Origin: Ecdyonurus torrentis
Lineage: Eukaryota > Arthropoda > Insecta > Ephemeroptera > Heptageniidae
Length of the DNA stretch: 64,000 bases
Assembly: GCA_949318235.1 (NCBI GenBank)
Contig: OX439136.1
Location: forward strand, 28,389,067-28,453,066
Direction: 5' to 3'
In this document: piece by piece, positions 52,562 to 62,609 of the stretch
Numbering within the stretch: the first letter of the stretch is position 1
Layout of the letters: every line of letters starts with the position of its first letter
Notes under the pieces: generated by a model
Told to the model about the DNA's origin: nothing
The model's input: the letters and a program-made list of their open reading frames with translations, nothing else
Databases searched by the model: none
Made by a program: the position numbers and the translations under genes

Positions 52562-54222
52562 AGTCTTACGAAGTTTTCTGTTGATCTTAAACTTACGAAG
52601 TTTTTGGTACTGAGTTTCTTTTTCTTCTTGGACTTCTTTTTCATAGGTATTTTTGTCGGTCTCTCGAGCATAGGTGATGTCTTCACGATGTCAGCAGCAG
52701 GTGTTGGTGCAGCTTGGTGAATGGAGACTGGTCGTTTGTCATCTTGTTGTGTGACGACATCAATCACAGTGGTTTCCGTTTGATCTGCCTTAAGGGGTGA
52801 GCTAGCAGGACTCTTGTTGTTAACAGCGAGAGAAGGTGACGATAACTCAACTGTTGAGACACTTTGTGTTGAATGCTCCACAGGTGATTCAGTTAAGGTC
52901 TGAAGCACAGGTGGCGTCGTTGGTGATGGAATGTTCGCCGTTGACGTGTCAGCCTCCGCATGCACGATCAAACTTGTAACTTGCTCGATATCTTTTTCAT
53001 TATTGGCATCACCTATTGCTGAACTAGGTATACTGTCCCACGATGACCAGCATGCTTCTTGTGGAGGTACGTTAGATTCTTTCAGTGTAATTTTATCTTC
53101 GTATAATTCATAACACGAGGAAATTTGCTGGGGTACCTCTCTTGCTAGCACGACGTCGTGTACTGGAGAACTAGGTGGACTGTCACACGATGACCAGCAT
53201 GCTTCTTGCGGAGGTACAGATTCTTTCAGTGTAATTTTATCTTCGTACAATTCATTACACCAAGAAGTTTGCTGGGGTATCTCCATTGCTTGCACGACGT
53301 TGAGTACTGGAGAACTAGGTGGACTGTCACACGATGACCAGCTTGCTTCTTGTGGAGGTACGTTAGATTCTTTCAGTGTAATTTCATCTTCGTAATATTC
53401 ATTACACCAAAAAGTTTGCTGGGGTACCTCCCTTGCTTGCACGACGTTGAGTACTGGAGAACTATGTGTGCGCCGGCTGTATGAAGACTGTGTGACACGT
53501 GAAACGCAATCCACGTCGTCAGCCCACTCTGGTTCTTTACGTGTAATTACTTCATAATCTAAAGAATGATTCGAAGAGAAGCCATCAGGTATACGTTCCC
53601 AATTTGTCATTGCTGTACGTATCGTACGAAGTGTATCCTGGATGAATAACTTATCTTTATAGCCATAACGAGACAAAACAATGTCCTTGCACTTATAATA
53701 ATCATAGCCTGATAAGTTCATAATGTCAATGATTTTAAAATAATAACATTCCAAGTAATCAATTTTATTTAATAACGCATGCATGTAATCATCAAACTCC
53801 AGCAGTTTACGATACAATATCGTTAACAATCTTCTGTTATCTGGTCCCAAATCTAATGGTTCTAACATTTTTTCGAAATGATCCCATTCTTTGAAAATAA
53901 ATCTTGCTTGGTCCGTAAGATTGAAAAAGTACTTTCCACGCACGCACCCAAGTTCTTGCATATCAAATAACGCTTGATGGTTGCTTTCATCCTTAGCAAG
54001 TTCAAGTAAATGCGTACATTGAAGGAGGGTAGTAAAAATTAATTGTCGCCAAACTTTCACCTCATCGACGAGAGTGCAGTGTTGGTCATATATATTGACA
54101 AGTTGCAGGAGAATAGTTCTATCACCATTATCTCGAAAATTGGCAAGTGGCCCAACAATTTCTTCTTTTTCTTTGCGCAATAAAAATTTGATATGTTCCG
54201 CAATACGCACTACTTTATTCAT
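52558..54222 (-). CDS. Unrecognised 554-residue protein carried by the nested LTR element
   Basis: ATG at 54222, 205 nt after the LTR in the element's direction; stop 52558-52560. Residues 1-240 look globular, mostly helical, with Cys and aromatic residues. Residues 254-302, 303-350 and 351-400 are three repeats of about 49 residues, each with SSPV, PQQ, ELYEDKITLKES-like and VPPQEACWSS-like segments. Residues 410-530 are Ser/Thr/Pro-rich and probably disordered. A Lys cluster (KKKSKKKKK, about 533-541) may be a nuclear signal. It does not look like gag (no zinc knuckle), pol or env. It could be a captured host gene, an accessory gene of a larger autonomous relative or a highly diverged gag. 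The uninterrupted frame suggests recent selection. Confidence 0.75.
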   Translation of the reverse strand: MNKVVRIAEHIKFLLRKEKEEIVGPLANFRDNGDRTILLQLVNIYDQHCTLVDEVKVWRQLIFTTLLQCTHLLELAKDESNHQALFDMQELGCVRGKYFFNLTDQARFIFKEWDHFEKMLEPLDLGPDNRRLLTILYRKLLEFDDYMHALLNKIDYLECYYFKIIDIMNLSGYDYYKCKDIVLSRYGYKDKLFIQDTLRTIRTAMTNWERIPDGFSSNHSLDYEVITRKEPEWADDVDCVSRVTQSSYSRRTHSSPVLNVVQAREVPQQTFWCNEYYEDEITLKESNVPPQEASWSSCDSPPSSPVLNVVQAMEIPQQTSWCNELYEDKITLKESVPPQEACWSSCDSPPSSPVHDVVLAREVPQQISSCYELYEDKITLKESNVPPQEACWSSWDSIPSSAIGDANNEKDIEQVTSLIVHAEADTSTANIPSPTTPPVLQTLTESPVEHSTQSVSTVELSSPSLAVNNKSPASSPLKADQTETTVIDVVTQQDDKRPVSIHQAAPTPAADIVKTSPMLERPTKIPMKKKSKKKKKLSTKNFVSLRSTENFVRL

Positions 54223-54346
54223 GATGACTGGATTTTAATACGCAAGTGTCAAACACGTCTGCCTCACACTGCAATAATCAAATGTTAAAGTACGATGTAA
54301 AAATAATAAAAATATATTGAGATTTTTAATTTGATTTGATTTGATT

Positions 54347-54348
<2 letters not shown>

Positions 54349-54381
<33 letters not shown>
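54349..54381. repeat. T run in the nested element's leader
   Basis: About 33 T (an A run in the element's own orientation) between the LTR and the ORF start, next to repeated TTTGA units. Possibly part of its leader. Confidence 0.85.
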
Positions 54382-54427
54382 CAATAATTCAATTGAGGTT
54401 CCAAGTTCACTCACTCACAGGCCCCCA

Positions 54428-55877
54428 TGTAGGAACGGGTGGAACGTCGTCGGAACAACACCGTTCCATTTTTATTAATCACTACGTTCCAGTGCTCCCT
54501 ACTTCTTGTACTATCAAGCTCGACCGCAGCAGGCGATAGAATACGGTACGGTGTGCGGCGCACTACGCCGGGTGCACGCACGATCGCCGCTGACAGAGCG
54601 CTGGCTCGCTCGTGCTACGCCTGTCGTTCTCCGGGTGCGTAGCGTTCGCATACCACACTCATGGTGCCACAACGGGCTCTCGTAGTAACAGCATTCCCAA
54701 ATTGTCGTCTCATGGTTGACGAGGCGCTGACGAGCTCAGATAGTATAAATCAACTGGGTCATTAATACAAGCTGATTTAATATGATATGATATGTTATTA
54801 TAATATATGACGCAATAAAAAGGCTGTTGTCTAGGGATTTTGTCCCACAGTAGTTTAATACAAATCAATTTGGCTGTTAGTTTATGGATGAGGTTTTAAT
54901 AATTGTTTTAATTATACATCGTTGTTTAGTTGGATTTAATTCAAATTGTTTTATTTAGCAAGATTTCACTTTAATTATAATTTGATAATATACGTGGTAT
55001 AGACCAACTTTAATTACATTCAAAAATACCATGGGGGCTTCCCATCATTCAATGCAAAATGATTATCTTTTACTTATTTACACTAGGTTTCATTCACGCC
55101 ACCAATATCAAGTATACAGATATAATTATATACTTATTTTATCGAAGAATTTATCATAAGAATTTATAATACAAAAGCCAAATTCACTTTACTCAGATTT
55201 ACCAAATCAATTTCCGCGATTACACATAGCACAGTTGTCAACCGGAATCTTCACGAGCCTCTCGTTGTGACGTAACCACGTCCCACCCGGCATAGCCCGG
55301 AGTATTCGTACCCCGTTAAGAGCGCGTCAAGGGCTGGAATCCTATCCCTACTGGGAGGGATTTCTCAGACACCTTTGTCTATGACGGTTAGTACACTACT
55401 GATTTGGCTTTGCGTGCGAGAGAGCCCGCACAGCCAGATTTTACTTAAAAATGATCTTATTGGTTAATAGAAGTCACGTGACTTTAAATAAAATGATTTT
55501 GATTGGTTGTTAAAAACTAGGAGAAAACCGAGCAAAAGACGAAGGTCGTCTAGCGCCGCACGTGCCAGGAAGCGAGGGGGTTGGGGAAAGGAAAATTGTG
55601 CCCGACTTTGTTGAAACCTGTGCTACGCAATAATAACAATGATTCCATCTGTATACTTCGATGTACAATAAAATTAAGGTGAAATGAAACCAATATTTTT
55701 ATATACTAAATGAATTCAAAGCATAATGCATATTTAAATTAAACAATTATATATGAATGAGAAGCCGTAATAATTAATAATATGTTAATTACAGCAAAAT
55801 TATAACTATAATTTTGTACTATGTTTTTCTAAGATCATACTACAATATTTAAAAGTAACAGACGTTGTACCGTCACA
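54428..55877 (-). repeat. LTR of the nested element (5' LTR in minus orientation)
   Basis: 1450 bp copy matching 50230-51679. Followed on its outer side by the AGTC target duplicate and the rest of env. Confidence 0.93.
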
Positions 55878-57014
55878 AGTCAACATACTCATTTGAGTCA
55901 TACGTTAATCCCCCCAAATAAATTCCTTTCTATTTTACATACCTTAGCTATAACTGTTCCTAATGAGTTTTCCTTTCCTCATACAGTCAATATAAATAAT
56001 GTTGAATATTTTTATAAATTAGCACATATCAATTACTTTCAATCTAATACCAATTTAATATTAATAATATCCCTTCCTCTTATTTCTAACAAAAATACAT
56101 TTCATCATTTCAAAATTCAATCAATTCCATTTTTTCAAAATGATTTTAATATTTTTTCTGAATGGAATGTTAAACAAAATCTTTTTATAAATATTCTCAA
56201 CAATACTTATTTTTCAACTGATAATGATTTAACATGCATTAATTCAAATCCACTCACTACATTGTGTTCATATAGTGATATTATATTTGATATGTCAGTT
56301 CAATCTTGTGAAGTAGATTTATTTTTTAACACCACTTGTCCCGATTGTCAACGTATGATTACAAAAGCAGTTACTCCATTTTTCAAAAGAATACAAAATA
56401 ATGTTCTTTTCTCTATGACAAAACCCTCCCATGTAACAATTATTTGCTATTATAATAATAAAACAATAACTACAGAAACTATCTTATTAAAAGAACATGG
56501 CATAATTCAGAATTCTTCTTCTTGTTCATTTCATGGTAATAATTTCATATTAAATAGTCAATTTTTAATCAATACTACTTATAATATAACCTTAAATTTT
56601 GATTCCCCTATCTTAAAAGGTGTTATTCCTTCTAAAATAATTTTTTCTAACTTTTCTGACCTTAATTTAGATGACCTGAAACACACTATTAATTCCCTAT
56701 TACTTACACCTAACACTAAAATTGATATAAATAAAATACAGCAACATATCAATGATAATTCACTTATGTACTACAAAACTAAACGTTCATTTTGGTTCTC
56801 CATTGTTAATCCCTTTGGTATAATATCATTCATGATTATCATCACTGTTCTTATTTGCTTCTGTAAGAAATGTTTTTGTTTCAAACCTAAAACTAGAACC
56901 AACATTCCTTTACCACATGTTACCTTCAATAAAATTATAGAACTTCCTAACATAGCTCAAAGTCCAAAAATGCCTACTCCATCAGTATTGTATCCTCAAC
57001 TCCAACTTACCTAA
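55878..57014 (+). CDS. env: env-like glycoprotein, 3' part (interrupted)
   Basis: Open in the env frame from the end of the nested element to TAA at 57012-57014. Contains many N-x-S/T sites, pairs of Cys typical of a folded ectodomain, and a C-terminal hydrophobic membrane segment (near 56797-56870) followed by a Cys-rich cytoplasmic start (CFCKK-like) and a short Pro-containing tail. It lies in the same reading frame as the 5' part once the insertion and one target duplicate are discounted, so the break is due to the insertion alone. Confidence 0.85.
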   Translation, partial: SQHTHLSHTLIPPNKFLSILHTLAITVPNEFSFPHTVNINNVEYFYKLAHINYFQSNTNLILIISLPLISNKNTFHHFKIQSIPFFQNDFNIFSEWNVKQNLFINILNNTYFSTDNDLTCINSNPLTTLCSYSDIIFDMSVQSCEVDLFFNTTCPDCQRMITKAVTPFFKRIQNNVLFSMTKPSHVTIICYYNNKTITTETILLKEHGIIQNSSSCSFHGNNFILNSQFLINTTYNITLNFDSPILKGVIPSKIIFSNFSDLNLDDLKHTINSLLLTPNTKIDINKIQQHINDNSLMYYKTKRSFWFSIVNPFGIISFMIIITVLICFCKKCFCFKPKTRTNIPLPHVTFNKIIELPNIAQSPKMPTPSVLYPQLQLT

Positions 57015-57048
57015 ATTTATAATGCATTACATAATATTACTAATATGT

Positions 57049-57050
<2 letters not shown>

Positions 57051-57084
<34 letters not shown>
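57051..57084 (+). repeat. A run after env
   Basis: About 32 A, 175 bp before the 3' LTR. The bases immediately before the LTR are pyrimidine-rich, so the usual purine tract is not where expected. Confidence 0.85.
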
Positions 57085-57086
<2 letters not shown>

Positions 57087-57258
57087 ATATAATAATAATA
57101 ACTAATAATTTTTTCAAGGTATATGGTCAAAATATTAATACATAATGTTGTGTCTTTGTTTGTTTAAATTTGGAAATGGTATTTTTTTTTTATTCTATGT
57201 TTCTCTTACTTTATTTATCAACACATGGAAGTGTTGAATTTTTCTTTATGTTGTCTTA

Positions 57259-57714
57259 TGTAACATTAATTTTCTATGATTTTAATAAAATAATATATTC
57301 GTAAAAAAAGAGAATATATTTCTATGGTATTTTATAATTACTGTTATATTTCTATTTTAGTATTACTTTATGTTTCATTGTACTGCCCAGAGAAGAGCTA
57401 GAGAGTTATTTTAATGAATTGTTATGCCCGGTAGCTATTCCGGTAAGCCCTCAGCTATTCCGGTAGTTTATTCAGGGTCAAGGTGTGTGTGTCATTTTGG
57501 CACCTTTCTATCAAGTATAAGAATATGTGCAGTGAGTAATGCACTATCATTATTAGCTGAACCGTGGCCGCCCTCACTCTCTCTCTCTCACTCCGGGTCG
57601 TCAAGCCGTTGTACTTGTATTATTTTACGTCAACAATAAACACGATTTTGAATAATAACGAACCCAATATGTTTGTTTCCTTAAATCTTTACAACAATTA
57701 AAATTAAGGTTTCA
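57259..57714 (+). repeat. 3' LTR of outer element
   Basis: 456 bp; same as the 5' LTR. Followed by AAAT and the right half of repeat T (57715-57812). Confidence 0.95.
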
Positions 57715-57812
57715 AAATGTGTATGGATTCTCAGAGTCTTTTCCAGTAACCTCATGGGGTATTAGCTTCTCTTCTGTATAGCCCATGAAAGATTGTACAA
57801 TTACAATCACAA
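57715..57812. repeat. Right half of repeat T
   Basis: Continues the repeat broken at 43199: TGTGTATGGATTCTCAGAGT to CCATGAAAGATTGTA. Proves insertion of the LTR element into an older repeat. Confidence 0.85.
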
Positions 57813-57869
57813 TATTATTATTATTAATATAAATATGAATGTAAAAGTAGCACCAATTGTGCATTATAT

Positions 57870-57982
57870 AAATGCTGTTCGTAAACCCTGTTCTCTGCTC
57901 CTAAAATAACGATCGCCTATGGTTATTCAAATGGAATGCACATCTTTTGGTGCAAGAGAACAAGGTTTACGAACAGCATTAG
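57870..57982 (-). repeat. Mini-MITE copy, inverted
   Basis: AATGCTGTTCGTAAACCCTG at the left, AACAAGGTTTACGAACAGCA at the right. Same family as 7197-7307, opposite orientation. Confidence 0.85.
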
Positions 57983-59547
57983 TAGTAGTAAAGTGTTTTG
58001 ACTTTTTTCTTTCTGTTTTGACGAATACGATGTATATATGTATACGACTGACGACTGATATGAAAGGAAAGAGAGAAATAAAGAAATTTTGAATTTGAAT
58101 AAATAAATAAATCAGCAAATAAAAAATGCAAAACCAAACAAAAGCTTAAACTATCAATTATTATTATAAAAAAATAATAAACAAAAAAATTATTACCTTA
58201 AAGTCATAATTATATAATTTTTTAAATTTAAGACATTTTAATAAATATCATAAAATAAAAAAAAAATCTATTTTTTTCTAATATATAATCTAACGAAAAA
58301 ATATTAAAACCTATAATTATAAAATAATAATAACAATATTTTTAGGCGTGTGCTATCGCTCGAGTGCTATAATAATTAAGATAAATGAAGCAGTTATAAT
58401 AATAATGTGCAACTGCTATATGGCAGACATAAATGAAAGTATATTATTTTGCCATATATATAAAAGAACACATGATTAATTAATATATAACAAAACGAGT
58501 ATATAAAAACATTTTATTGTTCCTCAATCTACTTCCGCTGATATTTTTAGGTTATTTAGATTGCGCTGGGCTCGCGCGAGCCTTCATTACTTTCTCTCTC
58601 TCTTTTTTTTTTTGTCAGTTCCCCTCAGGTCAAATGTTACACTTATCTCTACTCATAGCCAATCATTACAATATTATATCACATATACCGACTTGAAAAC
58701 AGGTTCTTACACAGGAAATACGCCAAGATTATATAAAAAAAAAATCAATGCCGAGGTCAATTACTATACTTAATATTATTCAATATATTTTCTATTTCAA
58801 TTTTGTTTAAGTGATGTAAATTTTTTATTTTGAATATATAATTATTAAATTTCTTGCTTGTGAAGTGATACAAAAAACGGTTTGGAGAATTATTAAATTT
58901 CTTCTGCGGTTATTGAAAGTAGTTTTTTTTTTTTTTTTTTTTTAGTTAATTATAATTTATTTCTTGAATCATAAAGCTGGTTTAATTATTTAATAAATAC
59001 ATAATATTTATGTAATAAATAAGGTTTTTATGATGATATACTGATAAAGAAATTTTAAACACAAAAGTAATTGTCAAGTTTGTCTTAATTATCTGTTATT
59101 ATTAATTTTATTAATTATTACTCATATAAGTGTCGGTCAGTCATTCGTATCATCTCCTCATAACAGACAGTTACGTATGGGCTATTATGCCGAGGCCAAT
59201 GATCAGCATGTACAATGCTGTGGTGGATATTATTATATGTACTGATTATGTGTATGTCGATTGGTATATATATCAATTGAATATTTAGATGTATGTTGTA
59301 CACACATTGGGTTAAATATTAAATTAAAAAAATTGTCATTTTATTGGTGGGTATATTATTGATTATTATTTTAATTCTAAAATTAAAACCCTAAGCATTT
59401 TTAGGCTGATCAATTTCCCTACTTAATTTACTATTAGTTAATTATTTAATTAGAATAAGAAAAAACATAAAAATAGTTAACGTAACGCATATAGAAACCG
59501 GATTTCTAGCTTTTAACTTTTTTTTTTAATTTCTTATTATTATATAA

Positions 59548-59599
<52 letters not shown>

Positions 59600-60661
59600 C
59601 AAAATGTGTATCAACAAATTATGCGCACTTATCATCTGTGATTCGTTTGATTTGATGTGAACCTAATTTTTTATTTCGCACTTTTTTTTTACCCATTTTT
59701 ATCTATCTATTTTTTTCTAGAAATGTTAGACTTATTGTTATTATTTTAACTTTAATCTTTGTTTTTCACTCTTTATAATAAAAAAAAAAACTATATAATA
59801 TCCAAATATACCTTTAAAAAAACAGTCATCTTTTATGACAAACTTATAATGTCATGTGGATATCGTCCCTCCCCACCATTATTCCAATTATATATATACA
59901 TTGATACAATATATACAATTGATATATACAAAATATATATGAACAAAGAAACTATTATATATTTCTACAGAGCTATAATTTTCTATTAACCCGCTCTCTT
60001 ATTAATATGTCAATTTCAAGAAAAACAATAATTCAAAACAAAAAATTTCGGAAATAAAAGTTATTTATTTGACATATATCTTAATCTGTTTTGCTAGCTT
60101 ACACAATTAAAATACTTATACATTATAATAAAATATCAAGCATAGAAAAAAAAAGGTAAAAAGGAAACTAATAAAATACCAATAAGGTAAAAGTGTTACA
60201 AAGTTTTGCAATAGTTTTTAACCTTTAAGTCTCCGGCGTCGGGCTCGCACTACGCGTGGTTGCTCTTATTAAAACCACAGCTTGCTATGCTCTAGGCGTG
60301 TATTACGCACAAGTATCTAATATCTACCTCTCCAAAGTTTAATAATGTCAAAATAAAATATATCAAAGTCATTGTAGTGAGTGGAGTTGGTAAAAAATTA
60401 ACTGCGGGAGAAAGGAAGCAATTATATTATGTAAATAGCTTATATATAATACATGCCGCGGACAAAATTAAATATGTTATAATTATGCAAGCTTTTTAGC
60501 ACCATTTGTCCAATACAGTATAATCAGTGCTATAAATAAATAAATAAATAGATAAATAGATAAAATAAATAAATAAATTTATTGATCAGAAGATTACATA
60601 TATATATATAGTAATATAGTCACCATAAATTTTAAATATTTTTCTTTTTTGCTTCAAAAAC

Positions 60662-60698
<37 letters not shown>

Positions 60699-60954
60699 TA
60701 CTGTCATTAAAATTTGCTCCAACAATTGTAATTTCAATAAATCATAGCATTATTATTATTTTTTTATTGTATTACCAACTATTTACCCAGCAAATAATTG
60801 GTTTAGCAAAAAAAAAAAAAAAAAAAAAAAAGGAAATTAATTATTAATCAATCACGACATTTTTATATTAAAATAAATCATAATTTTATGTGTGTGTGTT
60901 TTATAGATTTTTTAATTTATTTTTTATTTTTTTCTTGCTTTGTATTTTTTCCCC

Positions 60955-61046
60955 TCATGAGAAATCGGGACATTTCAATTTTTAGCCGGGACAAGGGGTC
61001 AAAATCGGGATTGTCCCGGGAAAATCGGGACGTCTGGTCAGCCTAC
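60955..61046 (-). mobile_element. Possible terminal fragment of a hAT-type DNA transposon
   Basis: On minus the segment starts TAGGCTGACCAGACGTCCCG and has repeated TCCCGATTTT words. I recall a TAGGGTGACCAGACGTCCCG-type terminus from hAT-like elements; this is memory, not a search. No transposase nearby. Confidence 0.4.
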
Positions 61047-61407
61047 CGGGTGTTTATAATTATAAGTCTGAAAAGTAAACGTACGTGTGAATAAAACATA
61101 GATTTACTAAACTCAAAAGTAACTTTTTATGTATCAAATAAAAGCCTGAAATCTGTAATTTATGAAAATGACAAAAAGAAAAAATCAGTCATATGATTTG
61201 CTTACAAACATTTACAAACCAAAAAGCCATTGTTTTGGTGACTGCTAAAGAATTTTTCTTCAGTTTTCAAGTTTTTTTTTAATTCTTATGTACAGGACAG
61301 GAATGACGTACTTAATTTAATTATTTAATAATTTTATAAAAATTTATGTTGTACACCAAGTGTGATTATGGAATAAAATACATAAATATTTTTTTTATAA
61401 GAATACC

Positions 61408-61439
<32 letters not shown>

Positions 61440-61494
61440 ATCACTCCAAAACAAAAATAATAATAATAATAAATTTTAAAAAAATGCATTATAT

Positions 61495-61740
61495 ACTTCA
61501 GTTACAAATCCTAACTTATTTAAGATAAACACTTTTAAGTTATTATGAGTAGCTAAAATAATGCATTTTAACAAATTATTCACAATATCCGATTCAAGTT
61601 GTTTTCGGTTATTTTTGGCTATACTTTAAGTTAAATCACAGCTCTACTATTAATAATTTGCTAAAATACATTATATTTTTATTAGCTGCTCATAATAACT
61701 CAAAAGTGTTTATCTCAAATAAGTTAGGATTCCTCGTAAC
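61495..61740. repeat. Hairpin MITE (AT-rich family), copy 2
   Basis: Arms ACTTCAGTTACAAATCCTAA and, inverted, AAATAAGTTAGGATTCCTCG; shares GAGTAGCTAAAATAATGCA-type inner words with the copy at 1315-1675. Confidence 0.8.
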
Positions 61741-62177
61741 TGCAGTAAAAATGCACACTTTTTTTGAGTAAAGGAAAAACAAATTTATATGATAATAATA
61801 AGGCAATGGCTATAGTATAATAATAATATCATCCGGTGTTATAAAATTATAAAATACATCGATATAATATATACGACAAAAATTTTTTTATGTCATATAA
61901 AAAAAAATGTAATTACTTAAAATTAAACAACATAAAAGTAAATTTGTCTCTCATTTTTTTATAATATCAAATTATATACTTGATAATTTTATATAATTTT
62001 TGTAGCGACCCAGTTGAAAGATTATTACATAAATTAAAATAATAAGCTATGTATTATATATATACATAATATAAAAGGAAGGAAAAAGGACACATATAAA
62101 AAAAATTGTAAATATTAAACAAAAGTGTTTGAGATGTGATATAATAAAGTTACGTAAAACTCAAGAATCTTATGTAA

Positions 62178-62179
<2 letters not shown>

Positions 62180-62238
<59 letters not shown>
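62180..62238. repeat. (CT)n microsatellite
   Basis: About 58 nt of CT repeats, 130 bp upstream of the cuticle-like gene's TATA box. Polypyrimidine or GA-type tracts near insect promoters can bind GAGA-type factors; any such role here is inference. Confidence 0.95.
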
Positions 62239-62240
<2 letters not shown>

Positions 62241-62369
62241 GCAAAGGTGACCGACTAACAATTTTTTACATTATAATATATATTTTAACTTCCACTTTGA
62301 CACAAGGAAATAGTTGGCAGCGCCAAAACTCTTGGTCCGGTTTTTTGCTTTAGCTTCCAGTATGTCGGG

Positions 62370-62377
62370 TATATAAG
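62370..62377 (+). promoter_or_regulatory. TATA box of the cuticle-like gene
   Basis: TATATAAG, 63 nt upstream of the ATG at 62433. A start site about 30 nt downstream (near TTTCAAGTATCA) would give a 5' UTR of roughly 30-35 nt. This is a typical layout for strongly induced secreted cuticle genes. Confidence 0.8.
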
Positions 62378-62432
62378 CGAGAGTGAAAGAGATTTCAAGT
62401 ATCATTCTCTATCACATTCATCAACTATTAAC

Positions 62433-62574
62433 ATGGCTTTCATTAAGGTAAGAATATTTATATATCATAATGTTTAGTCATTTTAAAATTTAAATATTAA
62501 AACAATAAATAATAACATATATAAATAAATTCAAGATTCATATTGTAAAAGGGATATTTCTTATCACTAAAAAA

Positions 62575-62609
<35 letters not shown>

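Larger units (their letters stand above)
50230..55877 (-). mobile_element. Nested LTR retroelement, non-autonomous, opposite orientation
   Basis: 5648 bp: LTRs 50230-51679 and 54428-55877, each 1450 bp, TG...CA on both strands, with one difference noticed (C at 50834, T at 55032). The internal part (51680-54427) is 2748 bp. I place it on minus because the base after the LTR in that direction starts TGGGGGC (matching the first 7 nt of a tRNA-Pro-type primer site) and because its only long ORF runs that way. No gag, protease, RT or integrase motif is visible, so it must be mobilised in trans. Confidence 0.88.
43200..57714 (+). mobile_element. Errantivirus-like Ty3/gypsy LTR retroelement, split by a second LTR element
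   Basis: Bounded by 456-bp LTRs (43200-43655, 57259-57714) that begin TG, end CA and appear identical by eye. Target duplication is AAAT (43196-43199 and 57715-57718). Order: LTR, tRNA-Leu-type primer site, gag, pol (protease, RT, RNase H, integrase) and env, as in insect errantiviruses (endogenous retroviruses). Without the inner insertion the element would be about 8.9 kb. All three ORFs look intact except env, which is interrupted at 50230-55881. It lies 1.5 kb upstream of the PLRG1 start, in the opposite direction. Confidence 0.93.
57983..62369. other. AT-rich intergenic region before the cuticle-like gene
   Basis: No gene recognised in about 4.4 kb. It contains many T or A runs (about 59552-59596, 60664-60695, 60810-60831, 61408-61434), a possible hAT-type end (60955-61046), a hairpin MITE (61495-61740) and a (CT)n tract (62180-62238). 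Confidence 0.7.
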
